Positions 1-9,624 of a DNA stretch of 64,000 bases are shown in pieces; the stretch's first letter is position 1; each line of letters begins with the position of its first letter. Below the pieces are notes generated by a model. It saw only the letters and a list, made by a program, of their open reading frames with translations. It did no database searches and was not told the DNA's origin. The DNA is from Rhodospirillales bacterium (GTDB lineage Bacteria; Pseudomonadota; Alphaproteobacteria; Micavibrionales; Micavibrionaceae): assembly GCA_023898765.1 (NCBI GenBank), contig CP060238.1, forward strand, positions 1,612,001-1,676,000, given 5' to 3'. Made by a program: the position numbers and the translations under genes.

Positions 1-57
1 GACATTCTTGAAAAATGAGGGGCGGCAAGCTTTTGTAATATAAGAAGCAAAAATGAA

Positions 58-134
58 TGGCGCGAGTGACGGGACTTGAACCCGCGACCTCCGGCGTGAC
101 AGGCCAGCGCTCTAACCAACTGAGCTACACCCGC
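58..134 (-). tRNA. tRNA-Asp (anticodon GTC)
   Basis: On the minus strand the sequence folds as a complete cloverleaf. The seven-base acceptor arm pairs GCGGGTG with CACTCGC (one G-U pair). The D-arm, the anticodon loop CTGTCAC and a normal T-arm (GGTTCAAGTC core) are all present. The anticodon GTC is read at 98-100. The discriminator base is G and the 3' CCA is encoded in the DNA (58-60). The gene stands alone upstream of nothing else visible in the window. Confidence 0.96.
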
Positions 135-220
135 AATTCAGGCTTCCGGTTTTAGGGAATAGAGGACGAAAAAGCAACATCTTTTCACGCTCTTGCGTCC
201 CAATTCCGGAATTTTGTCTT

Positions 221-1342
221 TTAAGCCGCCAATTCCGCAGGTTCCGGGTTAAAGGGCAACCCCAAAGACTCGGCCACGCCCTGATGCGTAATCTCGCCCT
301 TGCAGACATTCAGCCCTTCCATCAAAGACGGATTATCGGCCAGCGCCCGTTTCCAGCCCTTATCCGCAAGCTCCAGCGCATAAGGCAGGACGGCGTTGTT
401 CAGCGCCTGCGCCGATGTCATCGGCACCGCGCCGGGCATATTCGCCACGCAGTAATGGATGACCTCGTCCACCGTATAGACCGGATCGCTGTGCGTGGTG
501 GCATGAGAGGTTTCAAAACATCCCCCCTGATCGATCGCGATATCCACCACCACGGCGCCCGGACGCATGTTCCGGATCATGTCTTTGGTCACAAGCTTCG
601 GCGCGGCGGCCCCCGGAATAAGCACCGCCCCCACCACGAGGTCGGCATCCAGAACATAACGCTCCAGGGAATCGCAACTGGACTGGATCACCCGGGCGCG
701 GCTGCCGAAATGCTGGTCCAGCCGCCGGATATGATCGTGATTTTTTTCAAGGATAACCACATTGGCCTGCATCCCCACCGCCATTTGCGCAGCATGGTAC
801 CCTGAGACACCGCCGCCGATGACGACGACATTGGCGGGCTCGACCCCCGGAGAACCGCCGATCAGACGGCCCCGCCCGCCCAGATGCTTCAAAAGATAGG
901 CCCCGCCGACCTGAATGGACAAACGGCCCGCGATCTCGCTCATGGGCGCCAGAAGCGGCAACCCTTTTCCGCCCGGCCCCGTAACGGTTTCATAGGCAAT
1001 CGCCACACATCCGGAGTCAATAAGCCCCTGTGTCTGCTGCGCGTCTGCGGCCAGGTGAAGATAGGTGAAAAGGACCTGGTCTTCCCGCAACATCTTGCAT
1101 TCCTGCGGCTGCGGCTCTTTGACCTTGATAATCATATCCGCCCGGTCGAATATTTCTTTTGCGGTGCTTATAACCTCCGCGCCGGCGGCCTTGTAGTCGT
1201 CGTCCGTGTAGTTAATCCCCCCTCCGGCCTGCGTCTCGACCAGAACCTGATGACCGTGGGCGACAAATTCTTTGACGGAAGCGGGCACCAGCCCGACACG
1301 ATGCTCTTGCGGTTTGATTTCTTTGGGAACGCCGACAATCAT
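221..1342 (-). CDS. ald: alanine dehydrogenase
   Basis: NAD-dependent alanine dehydrogenase, interconverting L-alanine with pyruvate and ammonia in the cytosol. The 373-residue product has the family N-terminus (MIVGVPKEIK), the substrate-binding Lys and His in VKEPQ and TYLHLA, and a Rossmann dinucleotide motif (VVIGGGVSGYHAA) near residue 170. Length matches the family. Two in-frame ATGs follow an AAGGAGG site: one is only 2 bases from it, the other 8. The second (1342) is chosen because it gives normal spacing and the family's usual first residues; the alternative is 1348. It is monocistronic as far as can be seen. Confidence 0.95.
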   Translation of the reverse strand: MIVGVPKEIKPQEHRVGLVPASVKEFVAHGHQVLVETQAGGGINYTDDDYKAAGAEVISTAKEIFDRADMIIKVKEPQPQECKMLREDQVLFTYLHLAADAQQTQGLIDSGCVAIAYETVTGPGGKGLPLLAPMSEIAGRLSIQVGGAYLLKHLGGRGRLIGGSPGVEPANVVVIGGGVSGYHAAQMAVGMQANVVILEKNHDHIRRLDQHFGSRARVIQSSCDSLERYVLDADLVVGAVLIPGAAAPKLVTKDMIRNMRPGAVVVDIAIDQGGCFETSHATTHSDPVYTVDEVIHYCVANMPGAVPMTSAQALNNAVLPYALELADKGWKRALADNPSLMEGLNVCKGEITHQGVAESLGLPFNPEPAELAA

Positions 1343-1456
1343 ATTCATTACCTCCTTACAGGATGAACTCAGGGTGAAAACCGGGGGTAATCTAGCAGCC
1401 GCCCTGCCCCTTGCCTACATGCAACGCACAAAAAAACGGTTTTTTCTGAAACGTGG

Positions 1457-3283
1457 CTACGCCGCGCTCTCTTGCAACGTCTCTTCGCCCATCATCAAAA
1501 CCCCGTCGGAGATATGAAACTCGACGCTCTCCCTGCCCTGCCACCGGTTGATCTGGAATTTTCCGAGCAAATGAAACGGCTGGCGGGACTTTTTGAGCAG
1601 GGCCTCTCCCAGAGGAGTCCCGACCCCGCCAAACAACATTGTCTTCATGCGCGTTCCGCCCTCCCAGTCGCTGACCAGCGCGCGGATGTGCTTTTCTTTC
1701 AGCACATCGACGCTGTGAACCCGCACATTGGCCAGCGCAAAAACAGGCTCCGCATTTCCCACGCCGAAAGGCCCCACATTTCCTTCCAGAATTTTAATGA
1801 ACTCCAATTGCGCCCCCTGAACCGAAGCCACGCCGTCAACGACTGTTTCTTTTGTTAAATCAATACACTCTAATTGTTTTTTGAAGTTTTGGTATAAAAA
1901 TTCCGTAAAGGCCGGAAGCCGGTCCGGCTCCAGCGAAAAACCGCCCGCCATTGCGTGTCCGCCGCCGTTAATCAGCAAACCGTCATTGCGCGCCGCGATA
2001 AAAGCCTGCGCCATATTGACACCGGCGACAGAGCGGCCCGATCCGCGCCCTTCCGGCAAACCTTCCGCGTTCTTCGTATAAGTGACGACAATGGCCGGCT
2101 TGCCAAAGCGTTCTTTCAGGCGGCCCGCCACCAGACCGCTGAGCCCCGGATGACCCTCCGGCGAATCCACCACAATCACAGGATGGCGCTCCAGCCCTTC
2201 CCGTTCCACGCGGGCGATGGCTTCCTTCATCATGGCGGACTGGATTTCCTTGCGCTCCTCGTTGCATTTTTCGAGCGTCCAGGCGATAGAGCGCGCTTCT
2301 TCCAGATCGTCGCTGGAGAGCAATCTCGCCCCCAGATCGGATTTATGCACCCGGGAGCCCGCATTGATGCGCGGCCCCAAAGACCACCCCGCATGCTGCA
2401 CCGTGGGCGCGCCTTCAATTTTGGACACTTCGCACAGCGCCCTGATCCCCGGGTTATCGCTGCTGGAAATCTGTTCGAATCCCACCCGGACAAAAAGGCG
2501 GCTCGCCCCCGTGAGCGGCACCATGTCACATACGGTTCCAAGCGCCACAATATCGAGCCATTGTTTCAGTTTTGGTTCAGGCAGGTTCCTGTCGCTGTAA
2601 TAGCCCTTCTCCCGCAAAACGTTATTGATCGCCACGCAGGCCATAAAGCTCACCCCGCACGCCGCGAGCATGTCCAGTCCCGATATGTCGTCCTTCCGTT
2701 TGGGGTTGATGATATGATTGGCATCGGGAAGCGTTTCTTCGGCTTCATGATGGTCGAAAACGGTTATTTCCAGCCCCATCTCACGCGCCCGCGTAATCGG
2801 TTCAAAGGCCGTAATGCCGCAATCGGCAATCAGGACAATCTCCGCCCCCTGCTCTTTCAGGCTTTCAAATGCCTTTGCGTTGGGACCGTATCCTTCGCTC
2901 AGGCGATCGGGAATATAGACCGGCGGCTCCTGCCCCAGCGCCCTGAAAAAGCGGATCAGGACCGCCGCAGACGTTGCGCCGTCCACGTCAAAATCGGCAA
3001 AAATTCCGATTTTCCGCCCCTGCATAACAGCGTCTGCCAGATCTTCGGCAAAGGCGCGCATGCCCGCCATATCAAAAGGATCGGGGAAGTTTTTCTGCAG
3101 CGTCGGATACAAAAACGCCTCAACGGAGTCCGGCGTCACCCCGCGCAGCGTCAACATGCGTGCTACGAACTCCGGCAGGCCGTAATTCTGGGACATGCGG
3201 GCCACCGCCGCCTCATCCACAGGCAAAAACGACCAGCGCGCCTCATTCAGGGATTTTTGAACATCAAGAACAGAATCGGACAT
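1457..3283 (-). CDS. recJ: single-stranded-DNA-specific exonuclease RecJ
   Basis: 5'-3' single-strand exonuclease of recombination and mismatch repair. The 608-residue protein shows the DHH phosphoesterase motifs in order: FADFDVDG near residue 100, IADCG near 150, the DHH signature in VFDHHEAEE near 175, and the DHHA1 glycine motif GGGHAMAGGF in the second half. A C-terminal OB-like region follows. An upstream in-frame start at 3301 exists; 3283 (MSDSVLD) is preferred because the family begins close to this point. It lies 32 bases downstream of glpX, in the hom-glpX-recJ order common in alphaproteobacteria, so co-transcription is likely. Confidence 0.95.
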   Translation of the reverse strand: MSDSVLDVQKSLNEARWSFLPVDEAAVARMSQNYGLPEFVARMLTLRGVTPDSVEAFLYPTLQKNFPDPFDMAGMRAFAEDLADAVMQGRKIGIFADFDVDGATSAAVLIRFFRALGQEPPVYIPDRLSEGYGPNAKAFESLKEQGAEIVLIADCGITAFEPITRAREMGLEITVFDHHEAEETLPDANHIINPKRKDDISGLDMLAACGVSFMACVAINNVLREKGYYSDRNLPEPKLKQWLDIVALGTVCDMVPLTGASRLFVRVGFEQISSSDNPGIRALCEVSKIEGAPTVQHAGWSLGPRINAGSRVHKSDLGARLLSSDDLEEARSIAWTLEKCNEERKEIQSAMMKEAIARVEREGLERHPVIVVDSPEGHPGLSGLVAGRLKERFGKPAIVVTYTKNAEGLPEGRGSGRSVAGVNMAQAFIAARNDGLLINGGGHAMAGGFSLEPDRLPAFTEFLYQNFKKQLECIDLTKETVVDGVASVQGAQLEFIKILEGNVGPFGVGNAEPVFALANVRVHSVDVLKEKHIRALVSDWEGGTRMKTMLFGGVGTPLGEALLKKSRQPFHLLGKFQINRWQGRESVEFHISDGVLMMGEETLQESAA

Positions 3284-3315
3284 TCGTCCTTTGTAGCACA
3301 AACAGGTGCCAGAAA

Positions 3316-4344
3316 TTACCCGTCCATTGCATCAAAACCGCTCTTGCGCTTAAAATTGTGGACCGCTTCGATATTGCGCATCGTGCCGGATTTGGACCGC
3401 ATCACGATAGAATAGGTTTTTGCCCCGCCCGGATAGCGCCGCACACCCGGCAACATCGTGCCGTTTGTCACGCCCGTGGCCGCAAACATCACATTGTCCG
3501 GCTTGGCCAGATCATCCGTCGTGTAAATCTTGTCGTAATCGGTAACGCCCCATTTGTCGGCCCGTGCGCGTTCCTCATCGCTGCGGAAAACCAGACGCCC
3601 CAGCATCGCCCCGCCGATGCATTGCAGAGCGGCGGCGGCCAGCACCCCTTCGGGCGCCCCGCCGGTTCCGACATAAAGATCAATGCCGCTTTCGGGTTCG
3701 TTCGTCGCAATCACGGCGCTGACATCCCCGTCCTGTATCAGGCTGATACGCGCGCCGGCGGCGCGGACGTCCCGAATAAGCGTTTCATGGCGCGGACGGT
3801 CCAGAATGCAGACCAGCAAATCGCTTGTTTTTGCGCCTTTGGCCCTGGCGACCTTCTTGAGCACGTCCTCGATCGGCGCATCCAGATCCAGAACATCTGC
3901 GGGGATTCCCGCGCCGACGGCGATTTTCTCCATATAGGTATCCGGCGCGTTCAAAAACCCGCCTTCATCCGCCATCGCCATCACGGCAATCGCGTTTTGC
4001 CCGCCCCGGGCCGTAATGGTGGTTCCCTCCAGCGGATCCAGCGCAATATCTACCTTGGGCCCATGTCCGTTTCCGACCTTTTCCCCGATATAAAGCATCG
4101 GCGCTTCATCGCGCTCGCCTTCGCCGATCACGACCGTGCCGCGAATGGCCAGCGAATTGAGCGCCTCCCGCATGGCATCGACGGCCGCCGCATCTGCGGC
4201 TTTTTCATCGCCGCGCCCGACGGTTCTGGAGGCCGCCAAAGCCGCCGCCTCCGTAACACGCACAGCCTCCAGCGCGAGGTTCCTGTCCATGGAAAACGCC
4301 TCGCCTGCGGAATGTGCAAAAGGAAAAGAACTGTCTGCCGCCAT
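3316..4344 (-). CDS. glpX: class II fructose-1,6-bisphosphatase
   Basis: GlpX-type fructose-1,6-bisphosphatase, hydrolysing fructose-1,6-bisphosphate to fructose-6-phosphate in gluconeogenesis. The 342-residue product has the metal- and phosphate-binding motifs GEGERDE (residues 74-80) and DPLEGT (103-108), followed by the conserved GlpX C-terminal half. GlpX proteins usually start at the MDRNLALE sequence, here residue 19, so 4290 is an alternative start, and a GAGG precedes it at reasonable spacing. It sits between hom (50 bases upstream) and recJ (downstream). A phosphofructokinase at 47.8-48.9 kb encodes the opposing reaction. Confidence 0.94.
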   Translation of the reverse strand: MAADSSFPFAHSAGEAFSMDRNLALEAVRVTEAAALAASRTVGRGDEKAADAAAVDAMREALNSLAIRGTVVIGEGERDEAPMLYIGEKVGNGHGPKVDIALDPLEGTTITARGGQNAIAVMAMADEGGFLNAPDTYMEKIAVGAGIPADVLDLDAPIEDVLKKVARAKGAKTSDLLVCILDRPRHETLIRDVRAAGARISLIQDGDVSAVIATNEPESGIDLYVGTGGAPEGVLAAAALQCIGGAMLGRLVFRSDEERARADKWGVTDYDKIYTTDDLAKPDNVMFAATGVTNGTMLPGVRRYPGGAKTYSIVMRSKSGTMRNIEAVHNFKRKSGFDAMDG

Positions 4345-4394
4345 AAAACACCTGCCTGTTAATTTCGGAACATGAAGAAGCTATAAAGGATTGA

Positions 4395-5687
4395 TTAAAT
4401 ACGTTCAATACGTAAACACACAGGCTCTTGCGTCAGCGCGGACAATTCTTTCATTTCTTCTATCGCCCTGCGCATCGAAGCTTTATCCGTTTCGTGCGTG
4501 ACCATGACAATCGAAACGGACGCTTCCCCCCCCTGTCCGGGCTGAATGAAGCGTTCGATTGAAATATCGTATTTTTTGAGAATAGCGGATAAATCGGCGA
4601 TGACTCCCGGTTTGTCGTGAACGTAAAAGTGAAGGTAATAGCAGTTCACAATATCCTTCTCTTCGACCCACTCCGCTTTTTGCAAGGCGCCGGAGGAAAC
4701 GCCGAACACCGGCAGATGAATACCGCGCGCCAGATCAATAAGATCGGCCGCCACAGAAGACGCTGTCGGTCCGGCCCCCGCGCCGCGCCCCGTCACCATG
4801 GACGCTCCGGCAAAATCGCCTTTGGTAAAAACGGCATTAAAAACGCCGCCGACAAAAGCCAGGGAATTTTTCCTGGGCACGAGACAGGGTTCGACCGTTT
4901 GCATGATTTTTCCGTTCAGGCGCTGCGCGATTCCCAAAAGCTTGACCCGGTAGCCAAGCTCTTCCACAAAAGAAATATCCAGCGCGGAAATTTTCCGGAT
5001 CCCCGTGATTTTTAGCGCTTCGATATCGGGCCGCACGCCGTAGGCCAGCGCGGTCAAAAGGCAAAGTTTGTGGGCGGTGTCCACCCCGTCTATATCAAAG
5101 GAAGGATCCGCTTCGGCATAGCCTTTTTCCTGCGCTTCGCGCAAAACGTCTTCAAACGCCCTGCCGCTTTCGCGCATTTGTGTCAGGATATAGTTGCAGG
5201 TGCCGTTCAAAATACCGTAAAGGCTTTCGATATTGTTGGCCGCAAACCCCTCCCGCAAAGATTTTATAATGGGGATTCCGCCCGCCGCGGCGGCTTCGTA
5301 GTTCAGGCACGCCCCCGTCTCTTCCGCAAGGGCCGCCAGCGCCATCCCGTGATGCGCCAGCAGCGCTTTATTGGCCGTCACGACATGCTTTCCGGCAGAT
5401 AAGGACTTTTCGACCAGTTCTTTGGCAACCCCTTCGCTCCCGCCGATCAGCTCGACAACAATATCCGGCCCGCCCTTATCCGCAAGCTCCAGAGGATTAT
5501 CCACCCATTGATAGGCGGACAGATCAACTCCGCGATCCTTCGCCTTGTCTCTGGCATTGACGTGGGTGATTTCGATCGGCCGCCCCGCGCGCGCGGCAAT
5601 CTGCGCCCCGTTTTTCTGAAGAAGCCGGACCAGCCCGCCCCCGACGGTTCCAAGGCCCGCAATCCCGATACGCAGAGCCTCCGGCAC
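4395..5687 (-). CDS. hom: homoserine dehydrogenase
   Basis: NAD(P)-dependent homoserine dehydrogenase, reducing aspartate semialdehyde to homoserine on the way to threonine, methionine and isoleucine. The 430-residue product carries the dinucleotide-binding motif GLGTVGGG (residues 11-18), the NGTCNYI catalytic-domain signature, and a C-terminal ACT domain (about 350-430, starting near the YVHDKPGVIADLS stretch), which suggests feedback control by threonine. There is no aspartokinase fusion. The start is GTG and overlaps the stop of the upstream lipoprotein gene by one base (TAGTG), suggesting translational coupling. Confidence 0.95.
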   Translation of the reverse strand: MPEALRIGIAGLGTVGGGLVRLLQKNGAQIAARAGRPIEITHVNARDKAKDRGVDLSAYQWVDNPLELADKGGPDIVVELIGGSEGVAKELVEKSLSAGKHVVTANKALLAHHGMALAALAEETGACLNYEAAAAGGIPIIKSLREGFAANNIESLYGILNGTCNYILTQMRESGRAFEDVLREAQEKGYAEADPSFDIDGVDTAHKLCLLTALAYGVRPDIEALKITGIRKISALDISFVEELGYRVKLLGIAQRLNGKIMQTVEPCLVPRKNSLAFVGGVFNAVFTKGDFAGASMVTGRGAGAGPTASSVAADLIDLARGIHLPVFGVSSGALQKAEWVEEKDIVNCYYLHFYVHDKPGVIADLSAILKKYDISIERFIQPGQGGEASVSIVMVTHETDKASMRRAIEEMKELSALTQEPVCLRIERI

Positions 5688-6370
5688 TAACGCTCTCCGG
5701 CGAAAATATCAACACGGCGCGCTTCGGCTTCGCTTATCCCCGGAGCCAGATTGCTGTCCCCCCAGCTGACCGTTTTGATTTTTTCCGGCGGCACGCCCTG
5801 CCGGATCAGGTTTTTGGAAACCTCATAAGACCGGTTCATCGACTCTTTCAAATTCAAAATACGCCCCTGCACAGGATCGGGACTTTCCGAGCGGGCGCTC
5901 GCATGCCCTTCAACCGTAACCCGCTCGACGGGCGCGAACATTGCGTCCTGCGCCACCTGCTCCAGAACCTGACGGCTTTCTCTGTTCAGCGACGAAGACC
6001 CGTGGTCGAAATAAACATGCCACCCGCCGGCTGGCTGCGCCGGAAAATCCGCCGCATAGCCATAAGGAGAGTCCGAAGCCCCGGAAGACCATGGCGCCTG
6101 ATAGCTATCGACGGGAAAAACCGTGACGCGGGAATCCTGCGGCGCCACCACGCCGCCTGCGGCCATCGACGCGCTGATATAGCGGCTCTGTTGCGTGGCC
6201 GGCCCTTGCATCTTCATCATCAGATCAGGGTCCTGCGCCGTTTTCAACGGCGGCGTTTCCATCGGCGCAAGCCCCTGCTCCTGCGTTATGCCGCCGGACC
6301 GGTAGGACGAACAGCCGGACAGAACACAGGCCACTCCCAAAATTGCTAAAATTTTAAAATGACGTTTCAA
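5687..6370 (-). CDS. OmpA-family outer-membrane lipoprotein
   Basis: The 227-residue product has a lipoprotein signal peptide with lipobox VLSGC (acylated Cys20). A low-complexity middle follows, then a C-terminal OmpA-like peptidoglycan-binding region (about 115-227) with the VYFDHGSSSL, VEGHASARSE and EARRVDIF segments. It is probably anchored in the outer membrane and holds peptidoglycan non-covalently. The domain is more divergent than in Pal: GHASARSES stands where Pal has GHTDERG, and an insert follows. Its stop overlaps the hom start, an odd partner for a cell-envelope gene. It is not Pal itself, since no Tol genes are nearby. Confidence 0.85.
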   Translation of the reverse strand: MKRHFKILAILGVACVLSGCSSYRSGGITQEQGLAPMETPPLKTAQDPDLMMKMQGPATQQSRYISASMAAGGVVAPQDSRVTVFPVDSYQAPWSSGASDSPYGYAADFPAQPAGGWHVYFDHGSSSLNRESRQVLEQVAQDAMFAPVERVTVEGHASARSESPDPVQGRILNLKESMNRSYEVSKNLIRQGVPPEKIKTVSWGDSNLAPGISEAEARRVDIFAGER

Positions 6371-6483
6371 AACACTCTCCCAAACCCGTAAAAATATTGC
6401 CCCAATGTGGCCGAAACGTCCCGAAAATGCAAGATCGCTTTTTGTTGCTTTTCCCTCTTCTCTCAGGCAGATTCCCCTTTGCG

Positions 6484-8283
6484 ATGTCTGCGAAAAAAAA
6501 GGAAAAAACCGTTCAGGACCCCAAAGCCCCGTTTGATCCTGTGGCTTTGGGACGGATCATGGCGGAATCCTTTCAGAAAATGGGGCCGCTCCTTCAGGAT
6601 TATATGAAAGAAAACGGTCCCCTTCCTCTGAACACGACATCTTCGCCGTTAAACATTCAGGACTCTTACGCGGCCTTTATGAAGGCCCTGATGTCGGACC
6701 CGCAAAAGCTGATCAAGCTGCAAACGGATTACTGGACGCAGTGGATGGGCCTCTGGCAAAACGCCTTGTTGCGCGCCAAGGGGGAACCCGTTTCCGACCT
6801 CTACAAACCCGGGGCCGGAGACCGCCGTTTCCGCGACGAAAGCTGGGAAAGCACCCTCCTGTTTGATTTTATCAAGCAATCCTACCTGATGACGAAAGAC
6901 TGGATGCTGGAGAGCCTGCACGAAACCGAAGGAATGAGCCCTGAGGAAATGAAACGGCTTGATTTTTACACACGGCAGGTGACCGACGCCATGGCCCCGA
7001 GCAATTTTCTTCTGACCAATCCCGAAGTGCTGGAAGAAACACTGAAAACCGGCGGCGAAAATCTGGTGCGGGGATTCCAGAACCTTCTGGAAGATATGGC
7101 CCGCGGGAAAGGGCAGATCAATATCAGCACGACGGACGAAGACGCCTTCGAAATCGGCAGGAACATTGCCGCGACCAAAGGCCGCGTTATCTTCCAGAAC
7201 GACCTTATGCAGCTTATCCAGTACGCGCCGCAAACCGAAAAGGTCTTTAAACGCCCTCTTTTGATCGTGCCACCCTGGATCAACAAATATTACATCCTGG
7301 ACCTGACCCCCGAAAACTCTCTTGTAAACTGGCTTGTGCGGCAGGGCCACACCGTCTTTATGATCTCCTGGGTCAATCCCGGCCCGAACATGTCCCAGAC
7401 GCGTTTTGAAGATTATATGCAGGCCGGCGTAATCGAATCCCTGCGCCAGATCAAAAAAGCGACCGGCGAAAAAGACGTCAACGCAATCGGTTATTGTATC
7501 GGGGGCACCTTACTGGCGATGACCCTGGCCTGGATGGCAGAAAAAAGAGAAAAGGAAAAAATTGTTTCGGCGACCTTCTTTACCACGTTGATCGACTTTG
7601 AAAAGGCCGGCGAACTAAAGCTCTTCATCGGCGAAGACCAGTTGAACGACATTAACAGGAAAATGGAAAAGACGGGCCTGATGGAGGGAAAAACGCTGCA
7701 AAGAACCTTCAGCGCCCTGCGCGCCAACGACCTGATCTGGTCTTTTGTCATCAACAACTACCTGATGGGCAAGGAGCCGTTTCCCTTCGACCTGCTTTAC
7801 TGGAACAACGATTCCACAAACATGCCCAAAGCCATGTTCAGCTTTTACCTGCGTAAAATGTATATTGAAAACGCGCTTGTGCGCCCGGACGGCATCCGGA
7901 TGGATGAAACCCCTCTTGATATCAGCAAGATCAAAACGCCTTCCTACTTCCTCTCCACCTTCGAGGACCATATTGCCCCATGGCAGGCCACCTATGACGG
8001 CGCCAGACTTTTTAGCGGTCCCGTCACGTTTGTCCTGTCCGGCTCCGGTCATGTAAACGGCGTGGTGAATCCGCCGGCGAAAAACAAATACGGATACGAA
8101 ACCTCCGGCACGCTGCTCAAAAACGCCGAAGACTGGATGAAAAATACAAAAAAAGCGAAAGGCTCCTGGTGGCCGCACTGGCAAAAATGGGTGAAGGATT
8201 TTACCGGGCCGGAAGTTGAAGCCCGCAAGCCTGCAAAGGGCATTGAACCTGCGCCCGGCAGCTACGTGAAGAAAAAAATCTAA
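6484..8283 (+). CDS. phaC: class I poly(3-hydroxyalkanoate) synthase
   Basis: Polymerises 3-hydroxyacyl-CoA into polyhydroxyalkanoate at the granule surface. The 599-residue product has the class I N-terminal region, then an alpha/beta-hydrolase core with the lipase-like box GYCIGG. The catalytic triad is readable as Cys338, Asp495 (in FEDHIAP) and His523 (in GSGHVNG), with spacing close to that in known class I synthases. Upstream in-frame starts (TTG 6397, ATG 6427) would add up to 29 residues that do not look conserved; 6484 (MSAKKKE) is preferred, although no strong SD precedes it. The other PHA genes lie about 50 kb away at 57.4-61.2 kb. Confidence 0.95.
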   Translation: MSAKKKEKTVQDPKAPFDPVALGRIMAESFQKMGPLLQDYMKENGPLPLNTTSSPLNIQDSYAAFMKALMSDPQKLIKLQTDYWTQWMGLWQNALLRAKGEPVSDLYKPGAGDRRFRDESWESTLLFDFIKQSYLMTKDWMLESLHETEGMSPEEMKRLDFYTRQVTDAMAPSNFLLTNPEVLEETLKTGGENLVRGFQNLLEDMARGKGQINISTTDEDAFEIGRNIAATKGRVIFQNDLMQLIQYAPQTEKVFKRPLLIVPPWINKYYILDLTPENSLVNWLVRQGHTVFMISWVNPGPNMSQTRFEDYMQAGVIESLRQIKKATGEKDVNAIGYCIGGTLLAMTLAWMAEKREKEKIVSATFFTTLIDFEKAGELKLFIGEDQLNDINRKMEKTGLMEGKTLQRTFSALRANDLIWSFVINNYLMGKEPFPFDLLYWNNDSTNMPKAMFSFYLRKMYIENALVRPDGIRMDETPLDISKIKTPSYFLSTFEDHIAPWQATYDGARLFSGPVTFVLSGSGHVNGVVNPPAKNKYGYETSGTLLKNAEDWMKNTKKAKGSWWPHWQKWVKDFTGPEVEARKPAKGIEPAPGSYVKKKI

Positions 8284-8789
8284 AGATACTCTCTGGCCAG
8301 TTCGACGTAGTTATTGGCGGACACGGTGAAAAAAGCCAGTTCCTCCGGCGTAATGTCCCGCATATAGCGGGCGGGGCTTCCGCCCCAAAGCTGGCCTGAT
8401 GGCACATGCTTGCCCGGCGTTAAAAGAGCGCCGGCGGCCACCATGGCTTCGTCCTCCACCACGGCCTGATCCATCACGACGGCCCCCATCCCGATAAAAG
8501 CGCGGCTTCCTATCCTGCAGGCATGGAGAAGCGCCATATGCCCCACCGTGACATCGTCTCCGATGTAAGTGCCGGAGACTTTGCGCGTGGTGTGAATGAC
8601 GCTGCCGTCCTGAATGTTCGTGCGCCGCCCGATGCGGATTTCATGCACGTCCCCCCGAAGCGTGCAGCCGAACCAGATCGAGCTGCCTTCACCGATCTCC
8701 ACGTCCCCGATGACGGAGGCTGTCGGCGCGACAAAGACACCCTTGCCGATTTTGGGTAAAATATCGCGGTAGGGAAGAATATTGACCAT
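8280..8789 (-). CDS. gamma-carbonic-anhydrase-like left-handed beta-helix protein
   Basis: The 169-residue product is built from hexapeptide repeats (for example VAPTASVIGDVEIGEGSSIW and its continuation) forming a left-handed beta helix. It has the histidines expected for the trimer-interface metal site (VIHTTR, VGHMALLHAC). It belongs to the gamma-carbonic anhydrase / PaaY / YrdA group; enzymatic activity in this branch is often unproven. The start at 8789 (MVNILPYRD) is chosen over 8843 because the upstream part lies close to the palindromic repeat and is not family-like. Its stop codon overlaps that of phaC by four bases in a convergent arrangement. Confidence 0.88.
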   Translation of the reverse strand: MVNILPYRDILPKIGKGVFVAPTASVIGDVEIGEGSSIWFGCTLRGDVHEIRIGRRTNIQDGSVIHTTRKVSGTYIGDDVTVGHMALLHACRIGSRAFIGMGAVVMDQAVVEDEAMVAAGALLTPGKHVPSGQLWGGSPARYMRDITPEELAFFTVSANNYVELAREYL

Positions 8790-8813
8790 TCCGGAATTTA
8801 ACAAACTCAAGCC

Positions 8814-8920
8814 GTCATTGCGAGGAATGAAATGACGAAGCAATCCACTTGCGCCCTTGATGGTAGAATATTCCCTTTAGGCTCTGGATTGCCGCGCTCC
8901 CGCTGGTCGCTCGCAATGAC
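8814..8920. repeat. dispersed palindromic repeat, copy A
   Basis: The left end GTCATTGCGAG and right end CTCGCAATGAC are inverted copies. Internal inverted GCAATCCA / TGGATTGC boxes bound a central variable segment. The same architecture recurs at 20026-20110 and 39010-39090. This copy is the longest of the three (107 bp) and lies between the carbonic-anhydrase-like gene and the first member of the three-paralogue family. Confidence 0.85.
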
Positions 8921-8928
8921 AAAAAGAA

Positions 8929-9588
8929 TTAAAGGCCTTTAGGCTGAAACCCTCCCCGGTCTGCGGCCGGTGCCGGTGGCAGGCAGGCCCTTTCTACCTT
9001 GCTCAAAAGATCCTTCCTGAACGCATCCAAAGCTTCCTCTGCAATCGCAAGATGGCGGACACTTGCCCCCATTCGGGAAGCCTTTCCCATTGTCGTCGGC
9101 GCGCCTTCTGTGAGAACGGTGCATATATCCTTTATATACTGCGTACAAACACGCCTTTGTTCGGCCTTTTCCTGCGGGGTTCGCGCACAAACGTCCACAT
9201 AGTCCTTTCCAACCAAATCGAGCATTTTGGAAACGAAATCCCGCGGCTGCTGCGTCTTCAAAACTTCATCGATAATGTTCCCGTTCAAGGTGTTTATATC
9301 GGAAACAGGATCGGCCGCATTTCCAAGGGGACCAAAGATGCTTTGCGCCCTTTCCGAAACGGCTTTCACAAACGTCATTTTAACGACTTCTTCAGGATTG
9401 CCCCATCTGGAAAATCTATCCGTCAGTATCACCTGCGGTGTATTTTCTATCTCAGTTTCCGCCCTGTCCAGACTTGTCGCCGCTATTTCTTGAAGCGTGG
9501 CCAAAACAGGAAGGAAATCCGCAACCGTATCTTTAAAAATATCCGGGTCGATACTAACTTTTTCGTCCGCCGAACCAATTATTAACAT
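8929..9588 (-). CDS. uncharacterised protein, three-paralogue family (member A)
   Basis: The 219-residue product is not recognised. It shares with the proteins at 10835-11500 and 11519-12184 a 12-residue leader, then an IDPxxxxDxVxxFxPVL block (residues 13-29). A central IF...IN.LN segment and a C-terminal block (YIKDICTVLTEGAPTT, about 151-166) are also shared. It looks soluble and mostly helical, with no signal peptide, membrane segment or catalytic motif. Composition is similar to the neighbouring genes. A good promoter (9625-9653) lies just upstream and the palindromic repeat copy A just downstream, so it is probably transcribed alone. Confidence 0.8.
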   Translation of the reverse strand: MLIIGSADEKVSIDPDIFKDTVADFLPVLATLQEIAATSLDRAETEIENTPQVILTDRFSRWGNPEEVVKMTFVKAVSERAQSIFGPLGNAADPVSDINTLNGNIIDEVLKTQQPRDFVSKMLDLVGKDYVDVCARTPQEKAEQRRVCTQYIKDICTVLTEGAPTTMGKASRMGASVRHLAIAEEALDAFRKDLLSKVERACLPPAPAADRGGFQPKGL

Positions 9589-9624
9589 AGTGAAATCCTT
9601 CCATTGTTTATGAACAAAACACTT

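Noticed and set aside
1955..3415. Long open frame on the plus strand opposite recJ
   Set aside because: It lies wholly antisense to a gene with clear catalytic motifs. Its translation is His/Arg-rich, as expected from the reverse of GC-rich coding DNA, and shows no domain.
5687..6370. Calling the OmpA-type lipoprotein Pal
   Set aside because: No tolB/ybgF neighbours, and the peptidoglycan-binding motif differs from Pal (GHASARSES rather than GHTDERG, with an insert).
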